DNA of 64,000 nucleotides from Nocardia higoensis (GCF_015477835.1 NZ_JADLQN010000002.1:186001-250000), one strand, 5' to 3'; positions 1-8,116 are shown, counted from the first letter of the stretch. The notes: generated by a model not told the origin, from the sequence alone. A program made the numbers and translations.

Positions 1-1009
1 TGCCGAATCCGGCGGACTCCGACAGGCCGTAGGCGGTGAGCACCACGTCGAAGGCCAGTTCCTCGCGCATCCGCTCGATCAGCACCACCGGCACGGTGGC
101 CGCGCCGGTCACCGCGACCCGTAGCGAACTCAGGTCGTAGGAGGCGCGGTCGGGGAAATCGAGGATGGTCTGGTAGATCGTCGGCGGGCCGGGCAGCACG
201 GTGATCCGCTCGGCACCGATGAGCCGCATGGTCTGCGGCACGTCGAAGGTGACCTGCGGGACGATCGTCGCCCCGGTGACCACACAGGCCAGAATGCCCG
301 CCTTGTATCCGAAGTTGTGGAAGAACGGGTTGACCACCAGGTAGCGGTCGTCGGTGCGCAGCGTCGCGCGCTCGGCCCAGGCGCGCACCACCGACAGCGC
401 CTGGCGATGGGCCACCAATGTGCCTTTGCTGCGGCCGGTGGTGCCGGAGGTGAACAGGATGTCGGACAGGTCGTCGGGGGAGACCTCGCGTGCCCGCTGC
501 TCGGCCGCCTCGGCAGGCACCGATTCGGCGGCTGCTTCCAGATCCGGCCAGTTCAGCGTGTGCGCGTCGGTCTCGACCGAGGTGCCCGGCTCGACCGGGA
601 TCACCACGACCGTCTCGATCGCGAGTTCCGGCGCGGCCGCGCGCAGTTCGGCCAGGCGGTCGCGGCCCAGGAAGGTGCCCGAGACGAACAGCGCCGCCGG
701 ATGCACGCGGGCCAGCACGTCGGCGGCCTCGTCGGCGACATAACGGGTGTTCAGCGGCACCAGCGCCGCGCCCGCGTACTGCGCGGCCAGCGCCGCGACC
801 ACCCAGTGATGGGTATTGGGAGCCCACATCGCCACCCGGTCGCCGCGGCGCACTCCGCGGGCGATCAGCGCGCGTGCTGTGCGCTGGACCTCGGCCAGCA
901 GGCCGGACCAGTCGAGGCGGACCTCGCCGTCGGCGAGCGCGGGCGCGTCGCCGTACGACCGCGCGGCCTCGTGCAGGGCCAGCGGTGTCGTCTGTGCAGG
1001 AACGGTCAC
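1..1009 (-). CDS. fadD3: HIP-CoA ligase FadD3 (3' part cut by window edge)
   Basis: This is an ANL-superfamily acyl-CoA ligase that activates HIP, the propionate-bearing C/D-ring fragment of cholesterol, to its CoA thioester. About 336 N-terminal residues are visible and the C-terminal domain lies outside the window. The AMP-binding P-loop reads DILFTSGTTGRSKG. The segments PFFHNFGYKAGILAC, VLPGPPTIYQ and VTGAATVPVV closely match what I know of mycobacterial FadD3. The GTG start was chosen because a KstR2-type operator and the divergent fadE30 lie just upstream. The identity of the substrate comes from family knowledge. Confidence 0.9.
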   Translation of the reverse strand, partial: MTVPAQTTPLALHEAARSYGDAPALADGEVRLDWSGLLAEVQRTARALIARGVRRGDRVAMWAPNTHHWVVAALAAQYAGAALVPLNTRYVADEAADVLARVHPAALFVSGTFLGRDRLAELRAAAPELAIETVVVIPVEPGTSVETDAHTLNWPDLEAAAESVPAEAAEQRAREVSPDDLSDILFTSGTTGRSKGTLVAHRQALSVVRAWAERATLRTDDRYLVVNPFFHNFGYKAGILACVVTGATIVPQVTFDVPQTMRLIGAERITVLPGPPTIYQTILDFPDRASYDLSSLRVAVTGAATVPVVLIERMREELAFDVVLTAYGLSESAGFG

Positions 1010-1067
1010 GGATTTCCTCACCGTCGGTGCGCGTGCCGGTCGGAGCCGACTCGAGCAGCGCTCTACA

Positions 1068-1082
1068 AAGCAAGTGCTTGGT
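1068..1082. promoter_or_regulatory. KstR2 operator between fadD3 and fadE30
   Basis: The site AGCAAGTGCTTGGT fits the published mycobacterial KstR2 palindrome AnCAAGnnCTTGnT at every fixed position. It lies in the 89-bp gap between two divergent HIP-catabolism genes, so one repressor dimer could control both. Confidence 0.85.
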
Positions 1083-1098
1083 AGGTTATCCTACCGAC

Positions 1099-2340
1099 GT
1101 GGTTGCGATCCAGACCTCAGAATCCAGTACCGCCGCACAGGACGCGCGGTTTTGCGCGGAAGTGCGCGCATGGCTGGCGGACAATCTCGACGGAGAATTC
1201 CGTGACCTGCGCGGACTCGGTGGCCCAGGCCGCGAACACGAGGCCTTCGACGAACGGCTCGCGTGGGACCGGCACCTGGCCGCGGCGGGGTGGACCTGCC
1301 TGGGCTGGCCGGAGGAATACGGCGGGCGCGCCGCCAGCGTGCGCCAGCAGGTGATCTTCCACGAGGAATACGCCAAGGCGAACGCGCCCGCGCGCGTCTC
1401 GCACGTGGGCGAGGAACTGCTCGGCCCCACCCTGCTCGCCTTCGGCACCGAGGAACAGAAGCGCCGCTTCCTGCCCGGCATCCGCAATGTCACCGAACTG
1501 TGGTGCCAGGGCTATTCCGAGCCGGGCGCGGGTTCGGATCTGGCCGCCATCACCACCGCCGCCCATCTCGACGGCGATCAGTGGTCGATCAACGGGCAGA
1601 AGATCTGGACCTCGCTGGCACATGTCGCCGACTGGTGTTTCGTGGTCGCGCGCACCGAGAAGGGCTCGAGCAGGCACAAGGGCCTGTCGTACCTGCTGGT
1701 GCCGATGAACCAGCCCGGCATCGAGGTGCGCCCGATCATCCAGCTCACCGGCACCTCGGAATTCAACGAGGTGTTCTTCGACGACGCGCGTACCGATGCC
1801 GATCTCGTCGTCGGCGAACCGGGCGACGGCTGGCGGGTGGCGATGGGCACCCTCGCCGTCGAGCGCGGCATCTCCACCCTTGGTCAGCAGATCCGATTCG
1901 CCAGGGAACTGGCCGATATCGAAGACCTGGCCAAGCGCACCGGCGCGGTCGAGGACCCACTACTGGCCGACCGCATCGACCGCGCCTGGGTGGGCTTGCG
2001 AGTGCTTCGCGCCCACGCCCTGCGCACGATGGCCGGGCACGGCATCGACGAATCCGGGCAGGCCTCGGTAGCGAAGTTGTTGTGGGCCAACTGGCATCGC
2101 GGTCTAGGCGAGCTCGCGATGGCGGTGCGCGGCGCGGAAGGTCTGGTGGCGGGCGCGGGCGGCTCGACGTCGGCCACCGCGGGCTCCGGCGCCGCGGCGG
2201 CGAGTGCCGATGATCTCGACGAATGGCAGCGGCTGTATCTGTTCACCCGCGCCGACACGATCTACGGAGGTTCGAACGAAGTGCAGCGCAACATCATCTC
2301 CGAGCGGGTGCTCGGTCTGCCGAGGGAGGCTCGTCCGTGA
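1099..2340 (+). CDS. fadE30: Acyl-CoA dehydrogenase FadE30
   Basis: This is a 413-aa FAD-dependent acyl-CoA dehydrogenase of the sterol HIP pathway, assigned to the first beta-oxidation step on the HIP-CoA propionyl chain. Diagnostic segments are GLGGPGREHEAF near the N-terminus, WCQGYSEPGAGSDLA (substrate and flavin contacts), GDGWRVAM in the middle and RADTIYGGSNEVQRNII at the C-terminus, all close to mycobacterial FadE30. A Gly/Ser/Ala-rich insertion (around residues 350-375) precedes the C-terminal helix and looks like a flexible loop. The GTG start sits 17 bp after the KstR2 operator. The stop overlaps the ipdF start, so the two are probably translated together. Confidence 0.9.
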   Translation: MVAIQTSESSTAAQDARFCAEVRAWLADNLDGEFRDLRGLGGPGREHEAFDERLAWDRHLAAAGWTCLGWPEEYGGRAASVRQQVIFHEEYAKANAPARVSHVGEELLGPTLLAFGTEEQKRRFLPGIRNVTELWCQGYSEPGAGSDLAAITTAAHLDGDQWSINGQKIWTSLAHVADWCFVVARTEKGSSRHKGLSYLLVPMNQPGIEVRPIIQLTGTSEFNEVFFDDARTDADLVVGEPGDGWRVAMGTLAVERGISTLGQQIRFARELADIEDLAKRTGAVEDPLLADRIDRAWVGLRVLRAHALRTMAGHGIDESGQASVAKLLWANWHRGLGELAMAVRGAEGLVAGAGGSTSATAGSGAAAASADDLDEWQRLYLFTRADTIYGGSNEVQRNIISERVLGLPREARP

Positions 2341-3155
2341 CCGCGAGTGGACAGAACGCAGGCGGCCCGCTGTCGGTGGCGCCGCAGCCGGTGGCCGGGC
2401 ACGGCCTGCTGACCGGACGGGTCGCGGTGATCACCGCCGCCGCAGGCACCGGCATCGGCTCGGCCACCGCGCGCCGACTGCTGGCCGAAGGCGCCGACGT
2501 GGTGATCTCCGACTGGCACGAGCGCCGCCTCGGCGAGTCCGAGGTCGAGCTGAAAGGCGAGTTCCCCGAACGCCGGATCGCCGCGATCGTCTGCGACGTG
2601 CAGAGCACCGAGCAGGTGAACGACCTCGTCAGCGGCGCGGCGGCGGCGCTCGGGCGCATCGACATCATGGTCAACAACGCCGGTCTGGGCGGCGAGACCC
2701 CGGTGGCCGACATGACCGACGAGCAGTGGGATCGCGTCCTCGACATCACCCTCAACGGCACCTTCCGCTGCACCAGGGCCGCGCTGAACTACTTCCGCTC
2801 GGCCGGTCACGGCGGCGTGATCGTCAACAACGCCAGCGTGCTGGGCTGGCGCGCGCAGTACGGGCAGGCGCACTACGCGGCGGCCAAGGCGGGTGTCATG
2901 GCGCTGACCCGGTGCAGCGCGATCGAGGCCGCCGAATTCGGCGTGCGGATCAACGCGGTCGCCCCGAGCATCGCCCGGCATGCCTTCCTGGACAAGGTCT
3001 CCTCGACCGAACTCCTCGACCGGCTCTCCGAGGGTGAGGCCTTCGGCCGCGCCGCCGAGCCGTGGGAGGTGGCCGCGACCATCGCGATGTTGGCCAGCGA
3101 CTACACCACCTACCTCACCGGCGAGGTGGTCTCGATCAGCAGCCAGCGGGCCTGA
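2337..3155 (+). CDS. ipdF: Short-chain dehydrogenase IpdF
   Basis: This is a 272-aa SDR acting on the hydroxylated HIP-CoA ring intermediate (alcohol to ketone) in the KstR2 pathway. A cofactor-binding variant TAAAGTGIGSATA replaces the usual TGxxxGIG, as in mycobacterial IpdF. NNAGLGGETPVADMTDEQWD and the catalytic Ser/Tyr/Lys region NNASVLGW...YAAAKAG are present. The GTG start overlaps the fadE30 stop by 4 nt, which implies translational coupling. Similarity extends to the C-terminal YLTGEVVSIS. The exact substrate is family knowledge. Confidence 0.88.
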   Translation: MTASGQNAGGPLSVAPQPVAGHGLLTGRVAVITAAAGTGIGSATARRLLAEGADVVISDWHERRLGESEVELKGEFPERRIAAIVCDVQSTEQVNDLVSGAAAALGRIDIMVNNAGLGGETPVADMTDEQWDRVLDITLNGTFRCTRAALNYFRSAGHGGVIVNNASVLGWRAQYGQAHYAAAKAGVMALTRCSAIEAAEFGVRINAVAPSIARHAFLDKVSSTELLDRLSEGEAFGRAAEPWEVAATIAMLASDYTTYLTGEVVSISSQRA

Positions 3156-3187
3156 CGATTCGATTCCCGGGGGAGTGTCCGGCGGGA

Positions 3188-3610
3188 TCAGCGCCGATCC
3201 GGAAATTCCGCTGTGCGGCGCGCGTTACCGCGCTTGGTGAAATCCGAGCATTCCGGGCAATCGGCGATGACCGGGTGGCTGCAGGCAGTGAGGTGTTCGA
3301 GGAACTGCTCGGTGGCCTGCAGCAGGGCGATTCGCTCACGCACCTGAGCGCGATGGGCGGCGACGAGGGCCAGGCGTTCCTCGTGGGCGCTGTGCCCGAG
3401 TCGGCGCATCGCGTCGAGGGACAATCCGGCGCGCTGCAGGATCCGGATCAGCCGCGCGGAGTCCAGGACGTGCTCGTCGTAGCTGCGATGACCCGACGGG
3501 CTGCGCTTCGGCGTGAGCAGACCGACGGATTCCCAGTGCCGGAGCACATGCGCCTCGACGCCGAGGGCGGCTGCCGCGTCGCCGATCTTCATCGTCCGGG
3601 TTGTGGTCAC
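3188..3610 (-). CDS. MerR-family transcriptional regulator
   Basis: This is a 140-aa MerR-type activator/repressor. The N-terminal winged HTH reads KIGDAAAALGVEAHVLRHWESVGL followed by RSYDEHVLD. A coiled dimerisation helix follows (about residues 75-105) and the protein ends in a cysteine-containing tail, CSHPVIADCPEC, that could bind metal or sense thiols. The GTG start has an AGAGG Shine-Dalgarno sequence 6-7 nt upstream. It is divergent from a metallo-hydrolase gene, with a 22-bp perfect palindrome between the two, so it probably regulates that gene and itself. The inducer is unknown. Confidence 0.82.
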   Translation of the reverse strand: MTTTRTMKIGDAAAALGVEAHVLRHWESVGLLTPKRSPSGHRSYDEHVLDSARLIRILQRAGLSLDAMRRLGHSAHEERLALVAAHRAQVRERIALLQATEQFLEHLTACSHPVIADCPECSDFTKRGNARRTAEFPDRR

Positions 3611-3622
3611 GATGCACCTCTT

Positions 3623-3644
3623 TACTTCATGTCGACATGAAGTA
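3623..3644. promoter_or_regulatory. 22-bp perfect palindrome, probable MerR operator
   Basis: Two 11-bp arms (TACTTCATGTC and its reverse complement) meet without a spacer. MerR regulators bind such dyads between -35 and -10 boxes spaced 19-20 bp apart. Here TTTACT (3621-3626) and a weak TACCGT lie 19 bp apart around the dyad. If so, transcription of the hydrolase would start at or next to its GTG codon (leaderless). Confidence 0.75.
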
Positions 3645-3657
3645 TTACCGTGCCATC

Positions 3658-4587
3658 GTGTCTGATCCAGTACGCACCCCGAGCCTGTTCGAATGTTGTT
3701 CCGCGGCAGTCGGTTCGGTGCGCGGCGCGCTACGGCCGCGACGTGCCGACCAGCGGTTCCTGCGTTCGATCACCGATGCGGGACTGCCCACCGCCCGGCG
3801 CACCGTCACGGTGACCGCCCTGGCCCAGGTGCCACGGCTGGTGCCGACAGCCGCTGTCGTGGAGGGACGCTTCTCGCCGCGCCGCATCGCCAACTCCATG
3901 ACCTCGTTCGTGGTCCAGCACCCGGAAGCGACCTTCCTCGTCGATCCGGGCTACTGCATCGATGCCGATCATCGCGCCATCGCGCAGCTACCGAGACTGT
4001 TGCGGATGGCCGTGCGCCCGCCGTCGGACACCATCCCGACGATCACCGCACTGGCGGCCGAACCCGCATTGGCTTCTGTGCATTTCGCGCTCCCGACACA
4101 CGCGCACTGGGATCATGTGTGCGGGTTGCTCGATATGCCGGGCCTGCCGGTGTACCTGCATAGCGCCGAGCACCACTGGATCTCCCGAGGCGCCGTCGCT
4201 CCGGTCGGCGGCGTGCGCGATTCGCTGAAGGATCGTCCCCTGATCGAATACGATCTCGACGGCCCGCCGATCCTCACCTTCACCCGCAGCCACGACCTGT
4301 TCGGCGACGGCAGCGTGGTCCTGGTCGACCTCGCCGGCCACACCCCCGGCAGCATCGGCATCCTCGCTCACACCCGGCGCGGCTGGATTCTGCTGGCGGG
4401 TGATGCCGCCTGGCATTCCTTGCAGATCGAGGAGATCCGCCAGAAATCCGCCTTTCCCGGCAGTCTCGCCGACAACGACCGCGATCTCGCCTTCAAGACC
4501 CTGCACCGCCTGCACCTGGCGCGTCACTTCGCTACCGTCATCCCGACCCACGATCACGACGCAGCCCATCATCTCGCCGCCATCTAG
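3658..4587 (+). CDS. Metallo-beta-lactamase-fold hydrolase
   Basis: This is a 309-aa MBL-fold metalloenzyme. The zinc motif is THAHWDHVCG (HxHxDH) around residues 150-160. A later metal ligand lies in AGDAAWHS and a final histidine in PTHDHDAAHH. The fold is shared with AHL lactonases, glyoxalase II-like and lactamase-like hydrolases, and the substrate cannot be told. The GTG start fits a leaderless transcript from the MerR-type promoter. An in-frame ATG at 3637 lies inside the operator and is less likely. The gene sits between ipdF and kstR2 but has no KstR2 site of its own. Confidence 0.78.
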   Translation: MSDPVRTPSLFECCSAAVGSVRGALRPRRADQRFLRSITDAGLPTARRTVTVTALAQVPRLVPTAAVVEGRFSPRRIANSMTSFVVQHPEATFLVDPGYCIDADHRAIAQLPRLLRMAVRPPSDTIPTITALAAEPALASVHFALPTHAHWDHVCGLLDMPGLPVYLHSAEHHWISRGAVAPVGGVRDSLKDRPLIEYDLDGPPILTFTRSHDLFGDGSVVLVDLAGHTPGSIGILAHTRRGWILLAGDAAWHSLQIEEIRQKSAFPGSLADNDRDLAFKTLHRLHLARHFATVIPTHDHDAAHHLAAI

Positions 4588-4588
4588 C

Positions 4589-4606
4589 ACCAAGCAAATG
4601 CTTGGT
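4589..4606. promoter_or_regulatory. KstR2-type operator upstream of kstR2
   Basis: Perfect 8-bp inverted repeat with a 2-nt centre (ACCAAGCA-AA-TGCTTGGT), 6 bp before the kstR2 start, as expected for autorepression. The CAAG and CTTG cores are 6 nt apart, compared with 2 nt in the fadD3/fadE30 site. Confidence 0.75.
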
Positions 4607-4612
4607 TGTACT

Positions 4613-5236
4613 ATGGCCAACGTGACCGCACCAGACGCCTCGAAATCAGCACGGCGCAACGAACTGCTCGGCCTGGCCGCCGAGCTGTTCGCCGAACGGG
4701 GCCTGCGCGCGACGACCGTACGCGACATCGCCGACTCCGCGGGCATCCTGTCCGGCAGTCTCTACCACCACTTCGATTCCAAGGAGTCGATGGTCGACGA
4801 GATCCTGCGCGGCTTCCTCGACGATCTGTTCGGCCGCTACCGCGAGATCGTCGCCGCGGGCCTGAGCTCGCGCGACACCCTGGAAGCCCTGGTGCTCGCC
4901 TCCTACGAATCCTTCGACCGCCACCACGCGGCCGTGGCCATCTACCAGGCCGAGGCCAAGCGCCTGCGCGACGCCGAACGATTCGCCTACATCGACGAAT
5001 ACAACCGCGAGTTCCGCGCGCTGTGGCACCAGGTGCTCACCAACGGCGTCGCGGATGGCAGCTTCCGCCCCGAACTGGACGTGGAACTGGCCTACCGCTT
5101 CCTGCGCGACACCGTGTGGGTGGCGGTGCGCTGGTACCGCCCCGGCGGACCGATCACCGTCGAGACCCTCGCCAAGCAATACCTCACCATCGTGCTCGAC
5201 GGACTCACCGTGCCCGAGCGCACCGACCAGGCGTAG
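4613..5236 (+). CDS. kstR2: TetR-family repressor KstR2
   Basis: This 207-aa TetR repressor controls the HIP (C/D-ring) regulon and in mycobacteria and rhodococci responds to HIP-CoA. The HTH segment FAERGLRATTVRDIADSAGI, then LSGSLYHHFDSKESMVDEIL, and the ligand-domain signature DTVWVAVRWYRPGGP are near-identical to known KstR2. The ATG start was taken from its place just behind the operator; a GTG at 4622 is an alternative. It is flanked by the MBL gene and fadA6, 46 bp ahead of the latter, so it may be cotranscribed with fadA6. Confidence 0.92.
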   Translation: MANVTAPDASKSARRNELLGLAAELFAERGLRATTVRDIADSAGILSGSLYHHFDSKESMVDEILRGFLDDLFGRYREIVAAGLSSRDTLEALVLASYESFDRHHAAVAIYQAEAKRLRDAERFAYIDEYNREFRALWHQVLTNGVADGSFRPELDVELAYRFLRDTVWVAVRWYRPGGPITVETLAKQYLTIVLDGLTVPERTDQA

Positions 5237-5282
5237 CGCCTCCCCGCGCAATCACGCCGCCGCGTCACCACTAGGAGTTCAG

Positions 5283-6473
5283 ATGTCCGCACCCTCCGCT
5301 CGCCGCCCCTACGCCCCGATGCGCGACGCCTACGTCGTCGACGCGGTGCGCACTCCCGTCGGCAAGCGCAACGGCGCACTGGCAGGCGTGCATCCGGCCG
5401 ATCTCGGCGCGGCCGCGCTGCGTGGCCTGTTCGACCGCCAGCCGCTCGACCCGGCCCGCGTCGACGACGTCATCGTCGGCTGCGTCGACAATGTGGGCCC
5501 GCAGGCGGGCAATATCGGCCGCACCATGTGGCTGGCGGCCGGCTACCCCGAAGAGGTGCCCGGCGTCACCGTGGACCGCCAGTGCGGCTCCAGCCAGCAG
5601 GCCATCAACTTCGGTGCCCAGGCCATCATGAGCGGCACCGCCGAGGTGATCGTCGCGGCGGGCGTGCAGAACATGAGCGCCATCCCGATCTCGGCGGCCA
5701 TGCTCGCGGGCAAGGAGTACGGCTTCGACTCGCCGTTCGTCGGCGCGCAGGGCTGGGACCACCGCTACGGCACCGGCGAGGTCTCGCAGTTCCGCGGCGC
5801 GCAGATGATCGCCGAGAAGTGGGACATCACCCGCGAGGACATGGAGCGCTGGGCGCTGCGCAGCCACGAACGCGCCCGCGACGCCATCAAGAACGGCCGC
5901 TTCGACGGCGAGATCGTGCCGGTCGGCGACTTCTGGATCGATCAATGCCCGCGCGAGACCAGTCTGGAGAAGATGGCCTCGCTGCCCGCCCTGGCCGAGG
6001 GCAGCCCGCTGACCGCCGCCGTGGCCAGCCAGATCTGTGACGGCGCGTCCGCCACCCTGCTCGCCTCGGAGTGGGCGGTGCAGGAATACGGGTTGAAGCC
6101 CCGCGCCCGCATCCACCACGTCAGCGCCCGCGGCGCCGACCCGATCTTCATGCTCACCGCGCCGATCCCGGCCACCAAGTGGGCGCTGGAGAAGACCGGC
6201 CTGACCATCGACGACATCGACGTGATCGAGATCAACGAGGCGTTCGCCCCGGTGGTGCTGGCCTGGATCAAGGAGACCGGCGCGGACCCGGAGAAGGTGA
6301 ACGTCAACGGCGGTGCCATCGCTCTGGGCCACCCGCTCGGCGCGACCGGCGCGAAGCTGTTCGCCACGCTGCTCAACGAGCTTGAGCGCCGCAACGGGCG
6401 CTACGGCCTGCTCACCATCTGCGAGGGCGGCGGCACCGCTAACGCGACCATAATCGAGCGCCTGGACTCCTGA
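5283..6473 (+). CDS. fadA6: Steroid-ring thiolase FadA6
   Basis: This is a 396-aa acetyl-CoA acyltransferase that thiolytically cleaves a late beta-keto-CoA derived from the cholesterol C/D rings. The nucleophile lies in VTVDRQCGSSQQA (Cys about 101). The second active site is [17 protein letters not shown], and the final motif CEGGGTANATIIERL holds the second cysteine. An AGGAG Shine-Dalgarno precedes the ATG. The last codons are the source of several partial copies found downstream. A hairpin terminator follows. In mycobacteria fadA6 also lies beside kstR2 and converges on the ipd genes. Confidence 0.93.
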   Translation: MSAPSARRPYAPMRDAYVVDAVRTPVGKRNGALAGVHPADLGAAALRGLFDRQPLDPARVDDVIVGCVDNVGPQAGNIGRTMWLAAGYPEEVPGVTVDRQCGSSQQAINFGAQAIMSGTAEVIVAAGVQNMSAIPISAAMLAGKEYGFDSPFVGAQGWDHRYGTGEVSQFRGAQMIAEKWDITREDMERWALRSHERARDAIKNGRFDGEIVPVGDFWIDQCPRETSLEKMASLPALAEGSPLTAAVASQICDGASATLLASEWAVQEYGLKPRARIHHVSARGADPIFMLTAPIPATKWALEKTGLTIDDIDVIEINEAFAPVVLAWIKETGADPEKVNVNGGAIALGHPLGATGAKLFATLLNELERRNGRYGLLTICEGGGTANATIIERLDS

Positions 6474-6482
6474 TCCGATCAA

Positions 6483-6511
6483 TTCGGGGCCGGTGAATTG
6501 CCGGTCCCGAA
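6483..6511. terminator. fadA6 terminator hairpin
   Basis: An 11-bp stem (TTCGGGGCCGG paired with CCGGTCCCGAA, one G-T pair) closes a 7-nt loop 9 bp after the fadA6 stop. There is no U-run, as is common in high-GC actinomycetes. Confidence 0.65.
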
Positions 6512-6549
6512 TCGGCGCAGGTTGTGCCGATCAAGAGACCGCTCGTGCC

Positions 6550-6592
6550 GCCATCACCATGTCGCGGTAGGGCCATCACCATGTCGCGGTAG
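6550..6592. repeat. 22-bp-period tandem duplication
   Basis: A 21-bp unit, beginning gccatcaccatgtcgcgg, occurs twice head to tail with a 1-nt spacer. It sits at the broken 3' end of the IS701-type remnant and may mark slippage or a scar of the deletion. Confidence 0.7.
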
Positions 6593-6922
6593 GACAGTCT
6601 GACAGTTCTCGGTCCGGCCGGCGGTGCCGGAATACTGACGCTGCACCCCGTCCCGGTCACCAAGCCTGTCAGCGACGTAATCGCGCACATCATCACGCAC
6701 ACCGTCGACGTCCCAGTCCGCCCGCCGCAGCAGCCGCTGCATGCCGTCCGGAGAGATCTCACCGGCGGCCTCGGCCAGCGTCCACCCGTTCTTGCGTTCA
6801 AGCCCCGCCACCAGACCGGTCATATACTCCCGGACCCGCTCCTGCGGCTCCGACCGGGTGAACCGGCCACCGATCCGCGCATGCAGCGAATCCAACTCCG
6901 CTGCAACAACATCCACGACCAC
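6554..6922 (-). pseudogene. IS701-family transposase remnant
   Basis: The reading frame resembles the N-terminus of IS701/DDE_5 transposases: GGRFTRSEPQERVREYMTGL, GLERKNGWTLAEAAG, DGMQRLLRRADWDVDGVRDD. It then jumps from RLGDRDG directly to VQRQYSGTAGRTENCQ. In intact members these segments are separated by the VDETGF stretch with the first catalytic aspartate, so an internal deletion has removed it. The rest of the transposase is missing. It is a dead fragment marking the left part of the accessory island. Confidence 0.78.
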
Positions 6923-7017
6923 GCAGGCACGATACTCGAAGCGAGTGCCGTTGCAGTACTAAGCAGAGGCTCTTTCGAAGATCCGCCAGCCGACGAGCCG
7001 CAGATCATCGCGGCGTA

Positions 7018-7377
7018 TCAGGTAGCCACGTTGAGCTCGGAGAGCACGCCGTCCGGGTCGCTGATGTAGGGGTATCCCTCGACCGGCGGATTGAACTGGC
7101 CGAGCAGGTTGGCCACGAGGTCGCGCTCGACCTGCGTGATCTTGATCTGGCGCTTGACGAGAATCGCGCACAGCTCGTCGACCGAGTTTGCCCACTCCCC
7201 GGCGTCGCTATCGCTCCGGCAGGAGGCGACCAGGTCCGACGGCAACCGGTCGGCGACGCTTTCAAGGAGCTCGCGCGAGTCCTTGTTCAACTTGTTGAGC
7301 CGCTGATTACGGGCTTCGACGGCTTGGGGATCCCGCTGTCGCCTCCGGGCCTCTCGCGCTGCTCTGTTCGAATTCAT
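7018..7377 (-). CDS. Hypothetical protein, candidate immunity partner of the EndoU-like tip
   Basis: This 119-aa protein has a very basic N-terminus (NRAAREARRRQRDPQAVEARNQ) followed by a helical body, DELCAILVKRQIKITQVERDLVANLLGQF. It has no signal peptide or membrane segment. I do not recognise the family with confidence; short helical proteins of this look occur as immunity partners (MafI-like). It begins 11 bp after the stop of an EndoU-like toxin tip on the same strand, which is the usual toxin-immunity order. The role is inferred from context. Confidence 0.5.
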   Translation of the reverse strand: MNSNRAAREARRRQRDPQAVEARNQRLNKLNKDSRELLESVADRLPSDLVASCRSDSDAGEWANSVDELCAILVKRQIKITQVERDLVANLLGQFNPPVEGYPYISDPDGVLSELNVAT

Positions 7378-7388
7378 TTGAAGTCTGC

Positions 7389-7625
7389 CTAATTGATCGG
7401 TTGAGGGTTGCCTTGCGCGTCGTTCCGGGTTACCCCCTTACCTCCGAGCGGGTAGGCGGTGATGACGTTGCCGTTCGAGTCGACGATGACCTTGATTTCC
7501 ACGCCGTTTCGTGTACCAATGCACGCCCAGTTGCCGTTGTTCTGCAGGACCGGCGGCTGGTCCGGGTTCTTGGCGACGTCCAATGCCCCTCCGGATCGTT
7601 GGTAGCGGTCAAGAAGATCCGCCAC
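7389..7625 (-). pseudogene. EndoU-like toxin C-terminal tip (orphan fragment)
   Basis: Only 78 codons remain. VAKNPDQPPVLQNNGNW followed by GTRNGVEIKVIVDSNGNVITAYPLGG resembles the last strands of bacterial EndoU RNase toxin domains (VARDPD...GTRDGVxIxVVVxxxGxIVTAYP). The upstream catalytic histidines and the trafficking part of a full toxin are absent. The GTG used as start is probably not a genuine initiation site. The fragment abuts a possible immunity gene downstream and a fadA6 tail copy upstream. Confidence 0.5.
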
Positions 7626-7726
7626 GACGGCATCGACGGCACCGACGAGGTCGAAGTCGGGGTGTCCTCGTTCGAGAGCGCCGCTGAGCTGCTCGACCGA
7701 CTCGGATTCACCGCGCGCAGCTACGC

Positions 7727-7768
7727 GGCACGGCCAACGTCACCATCATCGAACGCCTGGACAGCTGA
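7727..7768 (+). pseudogene. fadA6 3'-end copy (13 codons plus stop)
   Basis: The codons read GTANVTIIERLDS-stop, matching the last residues of FadA6 (GTANATIIERLDS). The nucleotides differ at several synonymous positions, so the copy is not recent or came from another strain. It lies in the same orientation as fadA6 and is followed by its own hairpin. An in-frame upstream stretch (IRHDGIDGTDEVEVGVSSFE) looks like a CYTH-domain scrap. Confidence 0.75.
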
Positions 7769-7780
7769 CTGGAAAAGGCT

Positions 7781-7804
7781 GGGGCCGGTGGTGATACCGG
7801 CCCC
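7781..7804. terminator. Hairpin after fadA6 tail copy
   Basis: A perfect 9-bp stem (GGGGCCGGT with ACCGGCCCC) and a 6-nt loop lie 12 bp after the tail-copy stop and 4 bp from the end of the oppositely oriented antitoxin gene. It could serve both strands. Confidence 0.65.
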
Positions 7805-7808
7805 TTGC

Positions 7809-8111
7809 CTACGCGATCTTGAAGCGGTCGTCCCCGAGTTCGACCTCGATCCGAAGCGTGCCGCCGACCGCAGCGACGTAACGGCGGAGGGTTTCGAGCC
7901 GCACGCGATCGAGATCGCCGCGCTCGATGTTCGACACCCGGTTCTGCCCCACATTCAACCGGTCGGCCACTTCCTGCTGAGTCAGGTGAAGCTCTTCCCG
8001 TAATTCCTTCAGTCGGTAGGCGCGGACCTGGTCGAGCATCCTGGTCTTATGCGCATCGACCACCGCCCGGTCGACGGGTCGTTTGGCGAGTATGTCATCG
8101 AGATTGGTCAT
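7809..8111 (-). CDS. XRE-family antitoxin (HigA-like)
   Basis: This 100-aa antitoxin has a Cro/CI helix-turn-helix, LREELHLTQQEVADRLNVGQNRVSNIERG, in its second half followed by LETLRRYVAAVGGTLRIEVEL, which is typical of HigA/RelB-type XRE antitoxins. The ATG lies 5 bp after the stop of the toxin gene, giving the toxin-first order of higBA operons. A TTG upstream overlaps the toxin stop and is a weaker start. It is expected to neutralise the toxin and repress the operon. Confidence 0.85.
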   Translation of the reverse strand: MTNLDDILAKRPVDRAVVDAHKTRMLDQVRAYRLKELREELHLTQQEVADRLNVGQNRVSNIERGDLDRVRLETLRRYVAAVGGTLRIEVELGDDRFKIA

Positions 8112-8116
8112 AGCTC

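Noticed and set aside
7401..8003. A 200-codon plus-strand frame covering the EndoU-like tip, CYTH-like scrap and antitoxin region
   Set aside because: Most of it is antisense to HigA and the EndoU-like fragment. Only a CYTH-like scrap (GIDGTDEVEVGVSSFESAAE) and the fadA6 tail in other frames look real, so no gene was called.
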